This document shows, in pieces, positions 36,701 through 48,549 of a stretch of 64,000 bases of DNA (positions within the stretch are counted from its first letter, which is position 1; each line of letters begins with the position of its first letter). The stretch spans positions 31,683,174-31,747,173 of the forward strand of contig NC_079890.1 of NCBI RefSeq assembly GCF_024868665.1. Direction: 5' to 3'. The notes under the pieces are model-generated. The model did no database searches and was not told where the DNA came from. It was given only the letters and a program-made list of their open reading frames with translations. The stretch is from Triplophysa rosa (Eukaryota > Chordata > Actinopteri > Cypriniformes > Nemacheilidae). The position numbers and the translations under genes are program-made.

Positions 36701-39700
36701 CAAAATGACCTCAGATTTGACTAACTTTGTAAGGATGTTTGGTTCCCACAAAGTAGGCAAACCTGACCCATAAACATGCTAAAGGATCTATTTATCAACT
36801 CAACTTTATTTTTTTTTATTTTTTTTATATAGCGCTTTTACAATTTCATTGTTACAAAGCAGCTGTACATGAGACACATTGACAAATACATGAGACAAAT
36901 ACAAGGATAACCTTGTATTTATACAAGGTTATCCATCCCACAAATATTTCTAACAATACAACTGCACAGCCAAGTTAAAGGATATTTCAAATTATAATAA
37001 TTGGTTTGCAATCGCCAAGTTTTGCTTATGTTGCCCCAAACTGCCAATTCTCATGAAAATGAATGACTGCTGACTGTTATGTCCACTTACTGTCACTATT
37101 GTGTATTAACAAAATGGCAAATATTCAAATCAATTCCAATTTTATAACAGGAATGAAGTGGTCTTAATAGGCTTTGGAAAACTCTGTTTACAGAACCTGA
37201 CCCAGAAACTGAAAATCAGTTCAGCCAAATAAACATACTCTTTCATACATTATGCACACAAACTCTCTCACGCAGACCAACTCTACAGTCTTATTTCCTT
37301 CCTCAGTTAAAATGCTGATTATGAGCTCCGCCTTAGCAAAGTTTGTCTGCTGGAAGTTAAAAACAGGATGTCAGAAAGGGAGGGATGCGAGACCTCAGTG
37401 TCAGCTGCTCACACCTGAAATTGTGGGACAGTGTGGAGCAGTCAGGGTCAAAACTAAGATAGGGAGTTGTGTGTTAAACTGTTTGTGTACAGTCGACTGA
37501 CATGAGGCTGTTATCCCATTAGCCGCTCCCCTGAGAACAATCAATAATAACACTGGTATGGACTTGATCCAGTCTTACACAATGGACTACATGACCTCAA
37601 ACTTCCCTTTACTAGACATGCTGCTAGATTACAATGTTCAGTGATCCGTCTACAACTGTACAGTAGTTCAGTTGACATAACTGCTAATTCAAGAATAGGA
37701 TTTACTGTTACTGTGCTCTTAAAATATGTCATGTTAACTGCTCTGTTTCATTCAAAATAAGTTTTCATTTGATTGAAAGGAACTGTTGTGATTTATTACA
37801 AAGCTGGAATGTTTTCCTCTTCCTCAGACATTATACAACGTCCAGCCCACCCTACTTTCCAGGGATGTAACCTCTTTGGGTTCATGGCAGTGGGACACCC
37901 GGAAGGTTTGATCTAGTAATAGAAAGCAAAAGAGCAGCCCACTTATTCCACATACTGAAAGCAGAAAGGAAAAACATGGAGACGTTTAACTCCAATAGGC
38001 GTTCCTATGCTGCTTCTCACCAGCCAAAATTTCCAATTAACATTCTTACAATCCTCACTGCTGACAGTCAATAAATTAGAGCAGTGTTTCTGCCACCCAC
38101 ACTTTCAAAGACATTAAAGGAAACCAAAAGTCTACAAGACACTCAGAACTATGCTGACAAAAGACTAAGCATGGGCAGGTATGAGATTTTGACGGTGTGA
38201 AAAATATCACAGTTTCACAGTATGTTGCAATTGCAGCTTCAAAATGTTTATTTTAAATGTCTGGGTAAAAACAGCCTTTTCCCCATTGAACATAATGTAT
38301 TTCATTTTTAAGCAACACAAAATATTTGGAACAGTAATAAACGTACAATATGTCAGGTTAAATCAGTGGTTCCCAAACTTTTTGAAGGCATGGCATCCCT
38401 TTCTAGTAATTAGTTTACATGCATTCTAGTAATTAAACTTACATACATTTTTCTAAATAACATTAATTATCAGATCACATACAGATTCAAGTGTTTGGCT
38501 CTGTTTTATAAAATTGGCGACTTGTTTGTTCTTTCACCCAGAGAATAACATTTCACTATGGTAAGAAACCCTGAGACAACCACAAATCCTTAAATAAAGT
38601 AACTGTGCGGAAAACAAGGTCTCAGAGTCTTGGCAGAAACCTAAACACAAAACAAAGCTTCACACAAAAGCAGTTTTGGACTGAAATTGGTTGGCACATG
38701 TCAGCCATGTCTTTTAATTTAATCTTTTTAATACTAAAAGCAAAGTATCCCTGTATCCCTGCTGAACTCTCCATAATTCCACTTTGGTAAATGTTGTATA
38801 GGTATAAAAAGCAATAGGGTTTGTTTAGTTGAACAGCGACTTCCCTTTCTAATTTTAACTACATGAGTTTCGTTACCTTCATGGTCATTGTGATCTTCTG
38901 ATGACGGCGTCTCTAGGCTACATGTTGGGGATTGGTCTGAGAGGTTCTGCTGTAGGCTGATATGAATAACCAAAAGTCTGCGTAGACTCGTCAGATCAGA
39001 GCTTTTGAGATCTTTCTCGAGCTGTCTCAGGAGCATGTGACCTGATTGACAGGTCAATACAGTCACCTTATAAAACAAAAATGCATCAATGTTAGTGATT
39101 ACTAAAGCATGCAGTGAAGCTTAAACAACAGCTAAACAGGCATGTGTGTGTACAATACATCAACCTTGTGTACTCTAAATGGATTTAAAATACGATTAGC
39201 AACAGAAATTGTGGCTTCCGAGAAAATACGCTTGATTTGTTTTTCAGTAAATCACAGCGGTATTCAGAATAACATTTCCAAACAATACTTAACGCAATGT
39301 ACTATAATGGCTCTGGTTTACGACTGCAAAGATGAAAGCTGTTGATGGTCATTTGCTGTCTCTCATGTTGAAATGCATTCCAACTCAAAGTATGAGTGAA
39401 ATGTTCCTCACAAACAACAGAGAAGATCTCTCTGAAGATTCATTGTATGAAGAATAAGACACAGCAGATGAGCAGAATTAATGTAATGATAACAATAACC
39501 ATCAAAGCCATCTCCTCAGCCACAAAAATAATTCATAAAATGTTCAAAAATATTTCTTCGTGATCTGTTGCCTATTTGAACAAAGACAGTCAGAAGATCA
39601 TAAAATAGACATCTTTGGTATAATGACAAAAGCTCTGTTGTACTCTCACCGCAAGGCGCAAAGAGAATGAGCCCATAGGCACCATATAATCCCATTTAGA

Positions 39701-40689
39701 GCACAAAAAATATTCTGTATAATCTGATTAAATGCACTTGTCCTCTGCTCTGCTTCCTGTGGGGGGGACATTAGTGCTAGGTTTAAATGAAGCCTGCTGA
39801 GAGAAGAGTGGCTGCTGAGGGCCATGTGGTATCTGCTAGTGCACCAACATCTTCATTTAGTGATGATAGTGTAGGTTAAATGATCTTTGAATTCAATGGT
39901 ATAGGAAATCTGAATGTGAATGCCTGTGCGTTTTTTGCTTGTGATGTGAGGTTTAAAGAAAGCATCAAGCTCTTAAACGAAGCCGGGGCCAAATGCTTAT
40001 AACAAAAGAGCGCCATCACCATGGTTTAAAAAAAAGAGTAAACAGGCCAGGTCCTCATTAAGTAACAAGGCCGATTATCATATAGGAATTTAAGATTGAG
40101 AAATTCAATAAGCCTCAGATTTTCTTTCAGTATTAGAGATCCAAGCTGTCACCTCCACACAGTTGCTGTTTATGTCCCCAAGAGCTGTATGACACATGTA
40201 TTGTTTAAACTGCTGCAGGCTGTCCAGTACTGCCTGTTTAAGGAGTGCCCCCCGCTGCCGAATACAGCCCTCCTGAGGCAGAGAACGCAGCTCCTCCACA
40301 CAGCACAGAAGACGTGTCAAATTCCCTTTCACTTGCTGCAGAAGCAAAAGAGATTAGGGAAGAAATAAGTGAATGGAAGATGATTTATAGAGAGGTACTG
40401 TATGTAGTTGTATGTCCTATTCAATTATGCCTATCCTTACCACGAAGGGTAGAAGGCACTCTAGCTGTGCGCTGATGGCAGAGATGCTGAGCAGAGGCAG
40501 GCGGACAGGTCCTGCCAGACTGCTGGCGATGAAAAAGAAGTTTTCCAAGGCCTGACACAGAACAGAGCATATTTCTGACCACCAGGGGGGCGATGCGTCC
40601 ACTATCAACACACGGGATGGCTGTCTGGTAAAGGATGAACTGCATGCTTGAAGGATGGAGGAAGAGCAGGATCTGTTTCTCACACTCAT
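24716..40689 (-). CDS. m1ap: meiosis 1 associated protein (9 coding exons)
   Basis: M1AP is a germline protein needed for progression through meiosis I in vertebrate males; it works with the SHOC1-TEX11-SPO16 group in crossover maturation (family knowledge). Minus-strand coding exons: 40689-40441, 40335-40153, 39066-38877, 28663-28475, 28285-28132, 27081-26940, 26610-26413, 26227-26042, 24886-24716 (TGA 24716-24718). Every junction keeps frame, giving 553 residues against 530 in human. Conserved blocks: RVLIVDASPPWWSEIC, QALENFF, ECLLPFVQVKGN, QREGC-like PQEGCIRQRGA, QQFKQY, LGTEMDLQ, CLKCDMQERLLSP, YGLPLVIRPTSCWQLDWDE, LTRELMLP, DPVFNPL and RATVAPL in the last exon. The start Met follows a good acceptor (gtgtgtag at about 40702), implying a 5' non-coding exon further upstream. 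Introns are 105 bp to 10.2 kb; intron 3 (28664-38876) is rich in mobile elements. Tail-to-tail with dok1. Confidence 0.95.
27826..27869. repeat. small hairpin in m1ap intron 5
   Basis: aatgaaataaagccat is followed after about 11 bases by its inverse atggctttatttcat. Immediately to the right (about 27945-27980) lies a remnant of an Angel-like end (tttttggctgaactattcctttaa). Confidence 0.65.
32289..32340. repeat. widespread teleost repeat motif
   Basis: tttacatttagcagacgctt followed by ttatccaaagcga is a motif I recognise as extremely common in teleost genomes, usually part of LINE/SINE-like or DNA-element tails. No boundaries are visible here. Confidence 0.55.
33232..33324 (+). pseudogene. 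THAP-domain N-terminal fragment
   Basis: Translating from 33232 gives MVGRSCCVKNCNSITQ, then GKAHGSFTFDF. A Cys-Cys-x3-Cys near the N terminus followed by Phe-x-Phe-x-Phe matches the beginning of the THAP zinc finger (CxxxxC ... FhxFP). The later Cys and His ligands are absent before the frame runs into interrupted sequence, so this is only the first piece of a THAP-type DNA-binding domain, most likely of a transposase. Confidence 0.55.
33385..33923. mobile_element. TTAA-flanked MITE (piggyBac-like ends)
   Basis: Flanked by ttaa at 33381-33384 and 33924-33927. The left end aggggtcatatggtg and the right end, read inward, aggggtgatatgac, form an inverted repeat of about 12 bp with one mismatch. 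A TTAA duplication is typical of piggyBac-type insertion. No transposase. It splits the THAP-containing element. Confidence 0.8.
34605..34667. mobile_element. Angel-like MITE end fragment
   Basis: Follows ttaa with aggagtagtttaccccaaaa and tctcatcatttactcatg; only the left end is preserved. Confidence 0.65.
34806..35062. repeat. dispersed element with ttataac(ggt/ggc) motifs
   Basis: Contains aacggtcagttctggtcctt gattctgattggctgagcgg-type sequence split at 34811-34850, ataacggctgaccgc near 34881 and ccgcttcgcgtcgtgccaca near 34979. I recognise this as a recurrent fish repeat but cannot place its superfamily or exact limits. Confidence 0.5.
36797..36960 (-). mobile_element. L2-like LINE 3'-end fragment
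   Basis: On the plus strand it reads caactcaactttatttt, then tatatagcgcttttacaatt, cattgttacaaagcagctgt and acatgagacacattgaca. This is the same tail as the LINE at 55990-57863, in the same orientation, without its coding part. A small internal palindrome (acaaggataaccttgt, then acaaggttatcc) follows. Confidence 0.8.
38364..38400. repeat. hAT-like terminal motif fragment
   Basis: cagtggttcccaaacttttt is the classical start of many vertebrate hAT (Charlie-type) elements. No matching right end was found, so only an end fragment is claimed. Confidence 0.5.
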
Positions 40690-41219
40690 GGTTCTTCTAC
40701 ACACAGAGAGGAAGACATTAATGCGGATGCAGTTACACTGGCGAGGTTGGGGAGATGCACAGGAAAATTACAAAAGCTATTCAATTATCACTCTTAATTT
40801 ATATCTTTTCCAGGTCAGTTTTCGTTTGTGTGTCATTGTCTGTCATGAAAGGTCAAACTTTCCTCAAGAAAGGTAAAATTAAGCCCACTTGAATTTCAAA
40901 ACCAGACAGAGGAAGTAAAACCCTTAATTGTATACATCATATGGGTAGAAATGAATGTGTCTAACCCCTGAATGATGGTATGTACGTTATACTACAACAA
41001 AAACACAACACAATTCCCGCAGTTTCACATAAGCAGCTTCCGCGAGACACCGGTGGTCTCACATCATGTGACCAAAAATGCTCTTCTGAGTAAAGAATAA
41101 CGATCGGGCAGCCTATGTATGTTCTTTCCTTTAAGCTGTAAAGCACAAAGAGTGATATTGTTGGCCATACCAGGGCAGATGGGGCCAATTGGTTAAATAA
41201 GGCATCGGTTCTTTGCAAT

Positions 41220-41520
41220 CTAAGAACTCATCAATGCTATCCCACTTGACAAGAGAGCTCTTTGAGCGCAATAATGCTGCGCCTCGGGCTTTCCCTCCGT
41301 TTCAAGCACGACACAGGCGACAAAAGACACTTTGTCCGCTCCGTAAACAGCTCCACGGACTCGCTGTCCTGGGACGAGCAGCAGATAGTGCTGCTGATGA
41401 GAAAGCTGAGGAGGAACGAGGACCAGAGAAGACAGCAGGTGTCTCTTCAGTATTCGTGACGTGCGGCCCGGTAGCAGATGTCACTCAGAGACACGCACGC
41501 GCTCTACCGATCTACGTGTT
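41220..41520. promoter_or_regulatory. CpG-rich candidate bidirectional promoter
   Basis: The only clearly CpG-rich, GC-rich block between 40.7 and 46 kb. It sits between the first m1ap coding exon (minus) and a divergently transcribed candidate exon (plus), and overlaps the latter. The role is inferred from composition and position only. Confidence 0.5.
41274..41438 (+). CDS. candidate first coding exon of an unidentified gene
   Basis: ATG at 41274 opens a 55-codon frame ending exactly at a good donor (gcag|gtgtct at 41438/41439). The peptide begins MLRLGLSLRFKHDTGDK and ends in SLSWDEQQIVLLMRKLRRN plus a charged EDQRRQQ, suggesting an amphipathic or coiled-coil start. It lies in a CpG-rich block 585 bp from the m1ap start, in divergent orientation. 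I do not recognise the family. No second exon could be supported to 64 kb, so either the first intron is very long, the rest lies outside the window, or this is a chance frame in a promoter. Confidence 0.45.
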
Positions 41521-44500
41521 AAAATGTGTTTGGTTTAAATTCAAGTACTGTGTATATATTACATGACAAATATCAATATTAATGTAAATAACCGTATATT
41601 TATTGTATGTAGAGTATTGAATAAATATTTCCCGGTCTCCACTAGTGTTAAGTGAAATCTCGCGCGAGCTGGGCTATCATTGAACGTTACCTTGAAGTGA
41701 TGCAGTTGTTGCTGTTTCGTAGTGTAGTAAAAGTGTCTTCAAAGGCTTTGTATTAATACTTCATGTAATGTTTTAACAGAAAGAAGAGTAACCAAAAGGC
41801 TAACTACATCACATCGTAAATATCCGTTGTCACAGTTCACGTGATCTAAAGGAAATTGCACGTGACACAAGCAGGTGAATATTAGGCTATGATACAACTT
41901 TCTGTATTACTTTATTAAGTTCATATAATACAAAACAATACATTATGGGCAAATAACTTTCTGTATTACTTTATTAATTTACACCCAGTTTAACAACCAT
42001 TTAAAGCATTTATTTTTATGGGTTTTAGGTGGTCACCTAAATTTTGCCTAATTGTTCCCAAGGTGCAGTTTTAGAGCTTGTGAAATAAAATCAGAGCTGT
42101 TCAGTTTCCTGCATGAATAAAATGATTCAAGCCATGGCACTGTTGCAGACTCACTTACTGGGGTCTTAAGAGGCTTTTGCTGAAGGCTGGGTTGTGAAAT
42201 CAGACCTGACACATGAAGACGCATCACCTCTCCGGTATATGCAGGAATCAGCGTGAAGCTTCCACATCTGTTTCATGAAGATAAGGGGAGCAGGCCAAAG
42301 GCTTCAATCCCAGTAGTGACGCTGCCTGACAAAATTGGCAAAACAGAAATCCAAGCTCTGGAATGCTTGGGGATGTTTAATCTCAAAACAGTGTCTACAA
42401 GTTAAGAAGGAAACAGGAACACAAACCATAAAACACTTATGGTTCATGGAGTTTGTTTAAATGTTTTTCAATCCGGGGCCTACTCTGTAACTACAACAGG
42501 GAATTGCAACATATTTATTCAAAATTGTGCTCAGATGCTATTATAAAGTCCAAATGCTGAGACTGAACATGCCAATTGTTGTTACATGTGCATGATACGT
42601 ATATTTCACTGGAAAGGTGAAACAATACAGTGAAAATCCATCCTTTTGTTTTATGGACTTGTATGCATTAATATTCTGAGGAATCTCTGTATTATTTTGC
42701 ATGACCTATTTTGCATTTCCTTTTCCATTTTCACATTGTGTGAGTTTGATTAGCTCTTTCTCGGTACCCCTAAGCCTCTTAATCTAAAATCTGTTCAGTC
42801 ATGAACAAAACCGCTATTTATATAACATTCTTGTGCCTGTGAATCAGTGATAAGATCAACACGTCTTATTCTAATGGTGATGCACATGGAGAACAAATGC
42901 AGTTTGATTCTGTGGATTTATCTATGTCTTCTAGTTCAATGTTAAAGTAATCTGAATTTATTTATTGAAGTTTTTTGACTGCCTCCATCCCAGCTTTTTT
43001 GTATTTCATTTTGCTGAGATGTTTGACCTTGGGTACATTACATAGCAGGCAAAATCTGAAAGACTCTGAATCTGAGAAAAGTAAAACCTTCAGCTGTGAA
43101 ATCATGACGGGCAGTGACTTTAGGTCCTTAGCCCAGAATCCCATCCCCCCATTCAATCATGTACTTATCGACCCTTCGCTGTATGATTTACTGTACTTTG
43201 ACCTCATTTTCCAGCCTATGCTGCATGGCCGCCTGTGTGATTGCAATATTGCAATTTTTTTAAATCAAGGTCTTTCCAAAGATAAGTCATGAGATTATGT
43301 CTGGAGAAGTCTGTGGGTGAATTTACACGATTTACCAAAGTGACATATTTTGCAATAACAGGTCATTCTCAGAAATAATTGTTTACAGCATGCGTATATG
43401 TATGTGTAATAATCATAACATACTGTCAGAGTCACTTTACTTTCTTTGTGCTGGTTTGTGAGTTTTCTCTGATGGCATTAAATACAGACTGCAGATACAG
43501 GTTATATAAATATATGTTTGACAGTTACATTGAAGCATTGTATGGCTCTGTATAGAATGAATGGTAGTGCTAACAAGAATGTCAATTAAATAGCAAGCTT
43601 AAGGGGTTCCCTCATTATCCTATTCATGAGTTTATCGCATACTGCCTTATTATGTCGTTTGAGAATGGAGGTGAGAAGGCAGAACTTAATGGAAAACAGA
43701 AAATCTTCACACCTCTTCCGCTGAATAGGATTTTTCTATGTCCAAACTCCTGTATTTAAATAGATGGCCTAAATGAGAACTGTGTTTAACATAGACAAAT
43801 ACAGTGCCCAAATTCTATCCGAAAATTGCCATGAATTTTCCATGCTCTCATTTTCCTTTGTGTCCTTTTTTCATTCACCCTCTGCTAGCGCCCATCAGAA
43901 ATCTACAAGTACCTCTGAGAATCAAAGGTCTTCACAATTGCAATTGGTGCAAGTATTTTTTTAAACCTAATCCAGTCCTGTTGTCATGGAAATGGTCCTC
44001 TCAAATAGAGCTTTTGAAAAGTCTAGCATGAAATATGAATTTGAGGGGGCTGGATTTGAGTCGTAATCTTCTCACACATGGAAAAGGAATAAAGGAGAGG
44101 AAAGGTGTAAAACCGGGACGACTTAATTTTTCTCACTCAGAATAAAGAAAGTCTCTTCTACAAAGTGTGTTTAATTTGGTGAGAGTAACTGGAATTTTGC
44201 TTGGGGTTTATATATTTCATACATTACATTTCTAGATTTTGATAACTGTATTTTCACAATGTAGAATCATGAATCTCTTTTCTTGATTCTTGATCCAGAA
44301 GAGCAGAAGTGCACATGTCAACACAAAACACAACATCAGTCTCAAAATATTTTACATTTATTTTTTTATTTACATTCATTTACATTATTACATTTTATTG
44401 TAATACTCTTTGTTTGATCTCAGTGTCATGTGTTGTCTTTGAACTTTATCATCACATGGAATTGTTTGATATAGTTTTTTTTTCCACAGCTGTTTTTCAT

Positions 44501-46486
44501 ACAGCTGTCATGGTGACTTGGTTTTTTCAAAGCTGCCACAAAACCTGTCACAACATGGAACAATATTCCATGTTGGACAGGAAATGATAGGACGGACAGA
44601 GGAAAAAGTCTGAAGTCTGGTTTGTTTTTAATATTTCTCATGTTTTTCAGTCGAAATAGAATAGTGCCTTCAGTTCCGTGGTTTATGTATTTTTCTTATC
44701 TTTAAATTTTATTAGCTTTGGTTGAAAGCAGACATCCCAAAGCAGTGGGTTTCGAATTAAACTGTTGAATCACTGTGCAAAACATTTTGATGTTCTCTAT
44801 AATGTTCTCTATAATTCAACAGCCTTATCTGTTGTGTCCATGAGGAGTCTACCGGCCTGTCTCGAGAGAAGATAAGACAATGTTGATTGGGGAACCTGAC
44901 CTCTGAAGTCCTTCCTTTGTTCCAACTGTGTTCCTGATTGAAGTATGGAGAATGAGAGCAGCAGGGCATGGCTAATGACTAATTACTGTACTGAAACAGG
45001 CCATGACGTGTTGAATGCACTCCAGGTACAAAACACAATACAAAGCACATTTGAACTGAACATCATGCAGATAGTCAATGCGTTCAGAAACTCAAAATGA
45101 CTTTCATACAGTATGCACTTAGTTTTTTTTCCTGAAGGCTAAATGGCATTTCTCTTTGTTGCTCGCTCGCTCACTTACTCACTCACTCTCTTTCTCTCCT
45201 TGCATTCTTTTTCCTCACCCTGTACTTCTTGAACTGTAACAGTTGGTTTCCTCAGTGATGTCTCCTGTTGTTAGCATACAGGAAGCAGGTAGTGATGGTG
45301 TGTGGCCAGAGGTCAGGAAGAACAGGAACAGGACGTAAAACCTTCAAAGACCTCTCAATCTGGTGAAACAGAAAAGTAACCAATAGGCCTATGGCCAGCG
45401 GCTAAATGTAGGCTACATATTTAGCTGCTATAAGTTCTTGCATGACATAATTCTGAGACATACGCAAAACATATCAATTATTAAATGATCAACGTTTCCA
45501 AAACATTGATTTTGAAAGCAGAGATAAAAAAGTACTAATTAATTGTTGTTATTTTCAAACTTCTGACACCACATGTCACATTACATATATTTTCATACCA
45601 TAAAATAATACGAAATTTAAATTACAGTATAACAGCTTTCCCCTGACAGAAGTAGGGGGGTCTATGTAAAAAAATCGATGTTATAGGCCCAATATAAAAT
45701 ATAATACACTTGTGTCCCTACTTTTTGTCAGCAGTTTTGACAAACCCATACTATTTAATAGGCTACGTAATTTAAGTCGAAGAATCTTGCACTTAAACAT
45801 AAAACATGCTTTTTATCTTGCACTTATAAAAAGCATGTCTTGATACACATGCTTTTATCAATTTCGCATTAAATGCACAGTGAATTGGGTTTTTAAAATA
45901 TATATTAACCAGCGTGTGGCGTCGCAGGTGTACGCACGTTCATTGTGTTACGTCATATCAGGTTGTAAGTGGTTCATGCTGTTGGGATTCTAAGTTAGTT
46001 TCGATAGCTTGTGCCATAAAGTTGTTTAATTTTTAAACCCACTTCATGTTATATAATATCAAAGACATAGAACCATTTCTGTATATGACATTGAATATGT
46101 ATCGGTAAACTAATTAGGCTTGTTGTCTTGTCTATGATGGATGGTTCTGCGCAACACGTGGATTTCGATGACCCCTGGATTACATGATCACCGAATATAA
46201 TGTAAATGGATATAAATATGTTGAGATGGTAACTGTGAAAGTTAATTAAATATCGATATAATATTTACATAGATAGATATGGTGGATGGATGGATCTATT
46301 AGGCCTATTTCCAATGAATTTCAAATGAATGCCTATTTAACATGGCTTTTATGCTAACTGTCAACACTGATACACAAGTACTGTAAATCTGACTGTAAAT
46401 GATCAATGGGCCTGTGGTTCAGCTATTTCCATAGAAAACAGATGGGCCTTGATGGTTCCCTGCAAAAGAAAACAGTCACCTGGCTA
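41439..46486. other. long stretch with no supported gene
   Basis: AT-rich DNA without recognisable exons. A 22-base direct repeat (aactttctgtattactttat at about 41899 and 41957) and a ctcgctcgctcactcact-type simple run (about 45163-45195) are the only structure noted. It may be the first intron of the plus-strand candidate at 41274. Confidence 0.4.
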
Positions 46487-47147
46487 TGGAAGCATAATGG
46501 TAGCTATTTTCAATTTGAAATGCAATACGCAAAATGGCAATGCAATATGTAAAATGACAATGCAATTTTTTAAATATAAATTTTAAATAACATATGTGCA
46601 ACATTAAGTGCAAAATGAAAATAAAAATTCAATTATATCAATTACATTTGTCAGTTCCTAAACTAGTTTTAATGTGTTATTTAAATTGATATTTTAACGC
46701 TCTTTAAGTTGCAAAATTAAAATGAAAATGCATTTCCTGGATTGATTATATATGTTTAAGATAGTCAAGCAAAACTTTAGCAAAATTCAAATTCAAATGT
46801 TATTTTCCATAAATGCATTAACAGGTTGAACACTTGGGATTGCATTTTCATTTACACACAGCGCGTTGGGTGTTGCAAAATTCAATGTGGACTTGAAAAT
46901 GCATTTCGAGCTGGCCACGCCCCCTCCCCGATATAGCGTCATTGTGTGAAGGCGGAGACAGCATCGCTGTCGTTTTGCTACAGTTTTTATATCATTGATA
47001 TAATTTAATTTTCATTTTGCACTTAATGTTGCACATATGTTATTTAAAATGTATATTTAAATACACAATTGCATTGTCATTTTACATACTGCATTGCCAT
47101 TTTGCGTATTGCATTGCAAGTTGAAAATAGCAACCAATATGCTTCCA
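46487..47147. mobile_element. 661-bp palindromic MITE, TA target
   Basis: TA at 46485-46486 and 47148-47149 flank the ends tggaagcata and tatgcttcca. The arms match for roughly 150 bp: atgcaatacgcaaaatggca and gcaatatgtaaaatgacaat on the left are answered by attgtcattttacatactgc and tgccattttgcgtattgcat on the right. The unpaired centre (about 46850-46975) is GC-richer with ggccacgccccctcccc. No coding sequence. TA duplication suggests a Tc1/mariner-type mobiliser, but this is only inferred. Confidence 0.8.
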
Positions 47148-47228
47148 TACTGCATTCGGTAAAAATGAGATAATAAAATATTTCAAATTCACATTTTTTG
47201 TCCAGTTTTTTTCTCATGTGGCAAGTAG

Positions 47229-47390
47229 CCGTGTAATAAGCTGGATAATGTACAAGCAGCCGGCTGTTATTGAGAAATAAGCCCCTTCAGTGTGATACAA
47301 GACCCTCCGCTTCGAGTTGGGTCCTGATCACACTGTCGGGGCTTATTTCTGCGATAACAACCTGCCTGTACATTATCCCTTACATAGTGG
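47229..47390. repeat. foldback element, about 75-bp arms
   Basis: Left motifs ggataatgtacaagcagccg, gagaaataagcccc and cagtgtgatacaagaccctc are answered in inverse order by gggtcctgatcacactgtcg, gggcttatttctgcgataac and ctgtacattatccc. The centre is close to gcttcgag near 47310. It is a MITE-like palindrome without coding potential. Confidence 0.85.
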
Positions 47391-47422
47391 CTGAAGCTGT
47401 CAGTACGTTCTGCCTAATGTCT

Positions 47423-47478
47423 CAGTTTGTGCTGCAAAGAGTCAGACAGGTTTGAAACAACATGAGGGGTAAATAATT
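47423..47478. mobile_element. Angel-like MITE remnant
   Basis: Carries gtgctgcaaagagtcagaca, ggtttgaaacaacatgaggg and gtaaataatt, the right-half motifs of the family; the rest is gone. Confidence 0.6.
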
Positions 47479-47983
47479 ATGTTTAATTTATGTATAAGCC
47501 ATCTATTTGAAAGCCTGAATAATGCACTTTAAAAGTTATGCCCTCACTTCTGTCATATGCACTCTCTAAAATGAAATGGCAGGAGAGAGACACTGCCAAC
47601 TGGTACTAAGCATTCTAATGCAGTGTCGTATCGCACCATTCGGCCCGCAAGCTGTGAGGCCTTATGGTTGTTTCAGAGAGATGCATGCTGGAACTGTGGA
47701 CTTGTCTGGTCAGGCTTGACTGCACAGATGAGGGAGAGAGTCAAGCTTCCTCTCTGTCCCCATCATCTTGGAACTCTCACTGGGATGTCACTCTGTAAGG
47801 CTCTGTCAGTTTTACCATCTATATTTTTATATTTTGAGATGCCTGGCCTTATAATATTTTTCCTTTAAGGCTTGAGAGTGAATATGTTGTTTTTGCACAA
47901 AATGCATTAAATTCAAAGCAAAATAAGGTATAAGGTGCTTTGCTTAATCTCTAGTGTTTTAAGTAGGCCTATCTGTAATGTTG

Positions 47984-47991
47984 CTCCCAGG
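47984..47991. repeat. target-site duplication, left (ctcccagg)
   Basis: Identical to 48485-48492 across the intervening element. Confidence 0.9.
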
Positions 47992-48484
47992 CAGTGTTGG
48001 GTGTAACTAGTTACTAAGTAACTAGTTACTGTAATTTAATTACTTTCCCCTTGGAAAAAGTAAAGTAAACGGATTACTCAAATTTTTTCTGTAATTTAAT
48101 TAGTTACTTCTGATGTAATTAAACTAATTACTGTGTGTAATATACGTATGTGTGTGCAATAGTGGAATTGACATTAAAATTCAATGTCTAACTTTAAAAT
48201 CTGTGCTTTAATGTATAATTCTCACGTTTGAAATACTTTAGTCAGTTAATAATACTACTTTATGTAGTTTTATATTATTTATTTGAATTAATTAAAAGAG
48301 CTGTTTCATGTCTATCCTTGAATCACTCAACTAATCAAGGTTGATAGGATATAGAAAGTAATTAGTAATAAGTAATTAAATACTTTTTGGAGAGAGTAAT
48401 TTGTACAGTAATCTAATTACACTACTGAATATGTAATTAGTAACTAGTAATTAATTACTTTTCAGAGTAACTTGCCCAACACTG
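47992..48484. mobile_element. hAT-like non-autonomous element, 493 bp
   Basis: Ends are cagtgttgggtgtaactagt and, read inward, cagtgttgggcaagttactc. Subterminal (t)aactagttac/gtaattaatt repeats run through both halves. Flanked by exact 8-bp duplications (ctcccagg). It has no coding frame. Confidence 0.92.
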
Positions 48485-48492
48485 CTCCCAGG
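48485..48492. repeat. target-site duplication, right (ctcccagg)
   Basis: Exact match to 47984-47991. Confidence 0.9.
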
Positions 48493-48549
48493 GACAGTCA
48501 TGTGGATCTGGTCTGCCATGGCGATGCTGTGTCAAAGCTGTCTCTGAAT

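Noticed and set aside
40690..40704. upstream start for m1ap (…CRRTM)
   Set aside because: The first codon is GTG and the stretch overlaps a splice acceptor; the ATG at 40689 is preferred.
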